DNA from: Fen-1362 sp049516395
GTDB taxonomy: Bacteria; Planctomycetota; Phycisphaerae; Sedimentisphaerales; Anaerobacaceae
DNA length: 64,000 bases
NCBI GenBank assembly: GCA_049516395.1
Contig: JBEKTD010000003.1
Location: 62,001 to 126,000 of the forward strand
Reading direction: 5' to 3'
The first letter of the stretch is position 1. Each line of letters starts with the position of its first letter. The notes beneath the pieces were generated by a model, which saw only the letters and a program-made list of their open reading frames with translations, did not search any database and was not told the DNA's origin. Both the position numbers and the translations under genes were made by a program. Below, piece after piece: positions 59,934 through 64,000 of this stretch.

Positions 59934-60221
59934 ATGACAGATAACCAGCAGCAAGGGCTAGGCGTGCCGGAGCCGATAAGTAACATACCGCCTGAGACGC
60001 TCAAGAGCGCGATGAAGGCGTTCAAGAAACGGCTCAAACTCACTGCGCTCGATGACGATTCGAGTTTGGGACGCGGGCCATTTTCGAGCGGGGCCAAGGG
60101 CGTTTATGCGATACAGCCGCCAAACCAGTTTCCGCGCGAGGTCTGGGAAGAATTGTGCCGCCTTGGCAAACTCCGCAACAGCGGCCACGGAATGTACGAA
60201 CTGGTGAAAGTGGAAAGCTAA
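59934..60221 (+). CDS. Hypothetical protein, 95 aa
   Basis: A 95-residue soluble protein. IPPETLKSAMKAFKKRLKLT, DDDSSLGRGPFSSG and IQPPNQFPREVWEELCRLGK suggest a small helical DNA- or protein-binding fold; the end HGMYELVK could be a winged-helix strand. I do not recognise the family by name, though similar small proteins occur in planctomycetes. GAGAGGCAGAT precedes the ATG. It follows the CBM-like gene by 35 bases. Confidence 0.6.
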   Translation: MTDNQQQGLGVPEPISNIPPETLKSAMKAFKKRLKLTALDDDSSLGRGPFSSGAKGVYAIQPPNQFPREVWEELCRLGKLRNSGHGMYELVKVES

Positions 60222-60234
60222 GGACGAACAAAAG

Positions 60235-60330
60235 CAGCGTTTATTTGCGCAATCAGCGTCTTAAAAAATAAATTCTCTGTGTCCTCTGTGTTCTCTGTGG
60301 CTTAAAAAACCAGCGGCCTCTGTGGCTAAA
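60235..60330. repeat. Dispersed repeats (GCGCAATCAGCGTCT and CTCTGTGTCCTCTGTG)
   Basis: GCGCAATCAGCGTCT (60247-60261) is identical to a piece of 50560-50585, and TCTCTGTGTCCTCTGTG with TTCTCTGTGGCTTAAAAAA (from 60274) is nearly the same as 53669-53706. It separates the 95-aa gene from the convergent sigma-54 activator. Confidence 0.65.
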
Positions 60331-60331
60331 A

Positions 60332-61735
60332 CTACATAAGCCCCAATCGCTCCGCCTCGGCATACAGCCCGTAGCGTTTCATCTTCTTAAAAAGCGTCGT
60401 GCGGTTAATGCCAAGCGCGTCTGCCGTCTCCTGCCTGTTCCACTTATGCGCCTCAAGTGCCTGCCGGATGATATTTTTCTCCGGCTCAGCGACCGCCTTT
60501 TTCAAACTCACCGCCTTATACTCCTGCTGCCCGATGGCCTGTTCCTGCCTTATGACCGCCGGCAAATCGTCGGGCATTACGAAGCTGCCCTTGCCCAGCA
60601 GCACCGCCCGCTCAATCACATTCTCAAGCTCTCGCACGTTGCCGGGCCAGGGGTATCGTTCCAGAAATCCAATTGCCTCATCGGTTATTCCCAGTTTCTT
60701 TTTGTTGTGCTGTCCGCTGTATCTTTTCAAAAAGTGTTTGGCCAATAGCGCAATATCCCCCACTCTCTCCGATAACGCAGGCAGATTTATCGTAACGACG
60801 TTGATTCTGTAATACAAATCCTCTCTGAATCTTCCCTGTTTGACTTCTTCGATGAGATTTCTGTTCGTCGCTAATATAATCCTTGCGTCAACCGTAATCG
60901 TCTTATTGCTTCCTACCGGCTCAAACTGCCTGTCTTCCAGCACCCGCAATAACTTCACCTGCAGCGCGGGCGACGCATTGCCAACCTCATCCAAAAATAT
61001 CGTTCCCCCGTCCGCCGCCAGGAATTTTCCCTTCTTGTTCGCCACCGCGCCGGTAAAACTGCCTTTAACGTGCCCGAAGAGTTCACTTTCGAGGAGCGTT
61101 TCAGGCAGCGCGCCGCAGCTCACTTCGACAAACGCCTCTTTGCGTCTGCCGGACCGGTGATGAATCGCGCGGGCGAGCATCGTTTTACCCGTTCCGGAAG
61201 GCCCCGTCATAAGAATCGTTGTCTTGCTGTCCGCGACGGCTTCCACTAACTCGAATATCCTTGCCATTTTGTAATCGTGGCTGAGTATATTGTCCAAACT
61301 GTATCTTTGCTCGAGCTGTGAGCGCAAACTGACGTTTTCACTGATAAGTGACTGTTGTTTTATCGCGCGGGCGACCGCGAGGCGCAGCTCATCGTCGTTA
61401 ATCGGCTTGGTGAGATAATCATAAGCCCCCGTCTTGATTGCCCGGACTGCGCTTTCGATTGTGCCATAACCCGTGATGACCACGACAACCGTCTGCGGAT
61501 AGTTATGCCTTACTAAATCTAACAATTGAAAGCCGTCGCCGTCGGGCAGGTTGATTTCGGTAATGACAAGTGCGTAGTCCTGTTTTTCCAGTTCCGCCGA
61601 CGCCTCTTTGACCGTCGCGGCGATGCCCGTTTTAAAACCTTCGGTCTTCAAAAACTCGGTCAGGCAATCGCGGATTACCTTGTCGTCGTCCACCACGAGA
61701 ATTGTCTTTTCAGCCATCGTTTTACCCGGTTCCAT
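60332..61735 (-). CDS. NtrC-family sigma-54 activator with Glu in place of the phospho-acceptor
   Basis: A 467-residue response regulator. Receiver (to about 125): ILVVDDDKV has the acidic pocket, LTKPIND the conserved Lys, but where the phospho-acceptor Asp should be the sequence reads LVITEINLPDGDG, i.e. Glu60 (Glu54 if translation starts at the ATG at 61717). AAA+ domain: GPSGTGKTML (Walker A), ELFGHVKGSFTGAVANKKGK with the GAFTGA-loop variant GSFTGA, and GGTIFLDEVGN. The C-terminus is a Fis-type HTH (WNRQETADALGINRTTLFKK). It activates sigma-54 promoters. No sensor kinase is nearby. Glu for Asp often mimics phosphorylation, so it may be always active. Targets are unknown. Confidence 0.93.
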   Translation of the reverse strand: MEPGKTMAEKTILVVDDDKVIRDCLTEFLKTEGFKTGIAATVKEASAELEKQDYALVITEINLPDGDGFQLLDLVRHNYPQTVVVVITGYGTIESAVRAIKTGAYDYLTKPINDDELRLAVARAIKQQSLISENVSLRSQLEQRYSLDNILSHDYKMARIFELVEAVADSKTTILMTGPSGTGKTMLARAIHHRSGRRKEAFVEVSCGALPETLLESELFGHVKGSFTGAVANKKGKFLAADGGTIFLDEVGNASPALQVKLLRVLEDRQFEPVGSNKTITVDARIILATNRNLIEEVKQGRFREDLYYRINVVTINLPALSERVGDIALLAKHFLKRYSGQHNKKKLGITDEAIGFLERYPWPGNVRELENVIERAVLLGKGSFVMPDDLPAVIRQEQAIGQQEYKAVSLKKAVAEPEKNIIRQALEAHKWNRQETADALGINRTTLFKKMKRYGLYAEAERLGLM

Positions 61736-62151
61736 TTTTGGGCGTTCCCTGCCCCTGAGCTATCCTGAAGTTTGAGATGAGTTACAACATCAATAATAAG
61801 GATTGTGTTGATTTTGTCAAGCATTGATGTTGACAAAAAGCAACATATCCGTTTTTAGTCCGGTCTGGTAGGTGTTAAAATGGGTAAACCTCTATTATAG
61901 AAGCTTAGAAAAAGGGAATTTTGACCTTCAGGCCGTTATTACTGAGGCATCAGATAGCTGAATTGAGGGTAATTTCTCAAAACGCAAAAAATGAGAATTT
62001 AGTTTTTTTTATTGTTGACATTTAGGCAATTTGCGTTACAATTGCATAGTGGACTAGTTCTTTTTTAATGGGAAGGCCATGGATGAGGCCTTGGGTGATG
62101 AATGCCCTCGATAATGGGCAAGAAATGTTTGTTTTAGTTGGGTGGAGGAAA
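61736..62151. other. Divergent regulatory region
   Basis: The region between the sigma-54 activator (minus) and the PEP-CTERM gene (plus) has no supported gene. It contains an ATCAAT/ATTGAT inverted set at about 61785-61830, the GTTGACAAAAAGCAAC motif (61829-61844) and the candidate promoter at 62015-62042. Confidence 0.5.
62015..62042 (+). promoter_or_regulatory. Candidate promoter of the PEP-CTERM gene
   Basis: TTGACA (62015-62020) and TACAAT (62037-62042) are separated by 16 bases after a T-rich tract, 110 bases before the chosen start. It fits a sigma-70-type promoter. Confidence 0.45.
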
Positions 62152-62874
62152 ATGATGGTGAAAAGCAAATCGAGTTTCCGCCTTGCCATATTACCTATAT
62201 TGACACTGTTTTGTCTGAGTTCTGTGTCTTTTGCTGGTCCGATTTTGACGAATCCCACGTTGGTTTTCAAAATGACTGCGGATAAAACGTCCCTTATGCC
62301 TGGCGAAACAACCAATGTGTACCTCTGGGCATGGATATATACTCCAGCCGGTATAGAGAAACCCAACAAAGGTCTGGATACGTGGCAGCTTGACCTTAGT
62401 GTTGACAATACCAATGTAATCTCAATAACATCTTTGAATGTTCTGGCGCCTAATCCCAACACGTCATGGCCTGCATATCAGACATCTTCATTGAATAATC
62501 CAGTTACCGGCGAGGTTCGACAAGTTGCTGTGTCACAGATTGTCACCGGTGCGCCCTCGTTGATTGGCGTAGGTGTGAACAATGATATCGATAATGCCGC
62601 CAATTATTCCGAGATATGCAGCTTTACAATTAAAGCGGCCCTGAATCCTATGGCGTCTTCGGCGGCTTATAGCATTATGAATGAAGGCGCCGGCTGGTTC
62701 GGCATCCTCGCCGACAGCGCCGGCACAACATTTGACAACAGTGATAATACTGCATACGGCGGCACATACTTTTATGCGGCGGGCTCCCAGCATGTCTTTA
62801 CAATCAACCCTGAACCTGCCAGTATAGTTTTATTAGCGACTGCAGCGGCGTTCGCGTTGCGACGCCGAAAATAA
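62152..62874 (+). CDS. PEP-CTERM sorting-domain protein
   Basis: A 240-residue exported protein with a signal peptide (FRLAILPILTLFCLSSVSFA) and a C-terminal PEP-CTERM signal: NPEP, a hydrophobic helix (ASIVLLATAAAFAL) and RRRK. Such tails are recognised by an exosortase (XrtA type), which anchors or releases the protein at the cell envelope. The mature part (TADKTSLMPGETTNVYLWAW onward) is cohesin-like or beta-sandwich, as seen in planctomycete PEP-CTERM proteins. GGTGGAGGAAA lies before ATG 62152; the frame extends to 62068 but without a ribosome-binding site there. No exosortase is in the window. Confidence 0.87.
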   Translation: MMVKSKSSFRLAILPILTLFCLSSVSFAGPILTNPTLVFKMTADKTSLMPGETTNVYLWAWIYTPAGIEKPNKGLDTWQLDLSVDNTNVISITSLNVLAPNPNTSWPAYQTSSLNNPVTGEVRQVAVSQIVTGAPSLIGVGVNNDIDNAANYSEICSFTIKAALNPMASSAAYSIMNEGAGWFGILADSAGTTFDNSDNTAYGGTYFYAAGSQHVFTINPEPASIVLLATAAAFALRRRK

Positions 62875-63008
62875 TATAGTAATTGCTTTGGCTGGTTGCT
62901 GTCTGTTGTCTTGATTTTAAGCATCAGCTCCTACACTCCAGTTAGCTGGCCGGGTTTTTGCCTTTGACCGCCGGATTGCGGTTTCCTGCGGTTGGAGGAG
63001 GAGAAGGG

Positions 63009-64000
63009 ATGCTGAGCAGGAGAAAACTCTTCGCAGGGCAGAGTGTGCCGGGAGGTACCTGTGGAGGGTTTATCATCTTTTTGGTGTTGCTGATTTCGTC
63101 TTACGCCTATGGCCAGTTGGGACCGCAGGATGTGGTTATTCTTGTAAACCAGAACAGCAACACAAGCCGGTATATCGCCAAAATGTATCGGCAGTATTAT
63201 CCTCAAATCACCGATTCGCAGGTGCTCAGTTTGTCAGGTCTTGCTGATTCCAGCGGTCCCTCAGCGACCCCGGCCGATGAAATCATAACGCGACAGCAGT
63301 ACAATCAGCTCATCGCCGGCCCATTACGGGCTTACCTGGCTGATTCCAACTATCCCAATCGAATCACACAGGTCAAAGTAATAATCACCACCGCCGGTAT
63401 GCCATATCGCATCCTGGACACTGTTTACTCTGATGCTGTCTATCCCGCCGGTTCAAATTATAACACGGTCATTAATCAGGAATCTTCCATTGATGCAGCG
63501 TCCGTCGAGTCCGAACTTACCTGCCTGTGGACCTGCGACTATGACGCCAACAGCTTCCCGCGCACTAATCGAATGGTTAACCCCTACCAGGGTTATCACA
63601 GTAGTATGACGCTGTTTCCGAGGTTGCCTCCGGGCACAAAGCAGTTCCGCTGGACAAATGCGATTTCCCTGCTGGCTCCGTTGGTTGAAAATCCGCAAAT
63701 GGAGGGAGTTATGCTTCCGCCTAAGCCGGGAAAACCGCCCACTTTCATAACCACGTATTACTATGGCACAGTTGACCGCAGATTTAATGTTGGAGATATG
63801 TATTTGACCGCCCGGCTTGATGGGCCAAAGATACAAGGCAAAAGTGCCGTTTTTGCTGTTAGAGTGATGCTCGAAAGAGCCAAAAGGGCCTCAAGTCCAT
63901 TATACGGTGTTAATCCGGCACAGGCAGTAGCTGTTTTTGACGATGCGCCCGGCCAAACCAAGAATTTCGACTACAACCGCACGTTCAATCTTACTTCCGG
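63009..64000 (+). CDS. TIGR03790-like secreted protein, 3'-truncated
   Basis: An open frame of 330 codons runs off the right edge. It starts ATG at 63009 right after GGAGGAGGAGAAGGG. A membrane signal (GGFIIFLVLLISSYAYG) is followed by DVVILVNQNSNTSRYIAKMY and VKVIITTAGMPYRI. These features fit the TIGR03790 family of secreted proteins found mostly in planctomycetes and myxobacteria, often near PEP-CTERM genes; function is unknown. It begins 135 bases after the PEP-CTERM gene in the same orientation. Confidence 0.7.
   Translation, partial: MLSRRKLFAGQSVPGGTCGGFIIFLVLLISSYAYGQLGPQDVVILVNQNSNTSRYIAKMYRQYYPQITDSQVLSLSGLADSSGPSATPADEIITRQQYNQLIAGPLRAYLADSNYPNRITQVKVIITTAGMPYRILDTVYSDAVYPAGSNYNTVINQESSIDAASVESELTCLWTCDYDANSFPRTNRMVNPYQGYHSSMTLFPRLPPGTKQFRWTNAISLLAPLVENPQMEGVMLPPKPGKPPTFITTYYYGTVDRRFNVGDMYLTARLDGPKIQGKSAVFAVRVMLERAKRASSPLYGVNPAQAVAVFDDAPGQTKNFDYNRTFNLTS

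Noticed and set aside
1..64000. tRNA, rRNA, tmRNA or RNase P genes
   Set aside because: I looked for T-loop GTTCGANTC with matching acceptor stems and for conserved rRNA or RNase P text by eye and found none; a covariance-model search could still find a divergent one.

Overview
The window reads as a chromosomal segment of a Planctomycetota bacterium, most likely class Phycisphaerae and close to the Sedimentisphaerales type of genome. The pointers are a PEP-CTERM secreted protein beside a TIGR03790-type protein, a subtilase carrying a planctomycete-style dockerin-like module and a LamG domain, a DUF2617 protein, secreted aldo/keto reductases with Tat signals, GH106 and GH35 type glycoside hydrolases, and long intergenic stretches full of short dispersed repeats. 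I saw no rRNA, tRNA or CRISPR array. The assignment is inference from gene content; no 16S or marker search was possible.

Layout. 0-4 kb: the 3' part of a GH106-like rhamnosidase, a thioesterase, two small accessory genes and repeat debris. 4.5-12.4 kb: a plus-strand accessory cluster of a two-HTH protein, an ABC-type ATPase, a GNAT-fold protein, a ParB-like protein, a small-terminase-like protein and an intact large-terminase-like ATPase/nuclease. No capsid, portal, tail or integrase gene accompanies them, and a GH35-type hydrolase plus rpiB split the cluster. This is the best candidate for an undescribed system. 12.4-14.9 kb: paired purine-loop hairpins and three membrane-protein genes. 15-18.7 kb: an argB-argD-argF-rdgB operon. 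18.7-29.8 kb: housekeeping and small genes, including an M16 peptidase pair with one dead subunit, a zinc-ribbon coiled-coil protein, an RNase H-PurN fusion, and clpC. 30-42.8 kb: envelope and secreted genes (giant subtilase, secreted DUF3352-like protein, serpin and a serpin relic, TPR-like membrane protein, CPBP protease). 42.8-47.2 kb: mfd and a DMT transporter. 47.2-50.3 kb: a 21-bp tandem array, a PilP-like protein, and a DUF5677-like/RES pair that could be toxin-antitoxin-like. 50.8-55.5 kb: tkt, a COQ7-like diiron protein, a Tat aldo/keto reductase, an RluD-family synthase. 55.6-57 kb: a two-gene unit of a nucleotidyl-cyclase-like protein and a zinc-finger/helical protein, a possible Pycsar-like defence module. 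57-64 kb: aldo/keto reductase, QueG-like ferredoxin protein, CBM-like protein, a sigma-54 activator whose phospho-acceptor Asp is Glu, and the PEP-CTERM/TIGR03790 genes at the right edge.

Working together: arg genes build ornithine/citrulline for arginine; rdgB, mfd and clpC are housekeeping quality-control genes; glycoside hydrolases, the CBM protein and the dockerin/LamG protease suit a polysaccharide-degrading lifestyle; the terminase cluster, the cyclase pair and the RES pair are accessory islets. Several dispersed repeat families lie between genes and, in two cases, inside reading frames of the terminase cluster.
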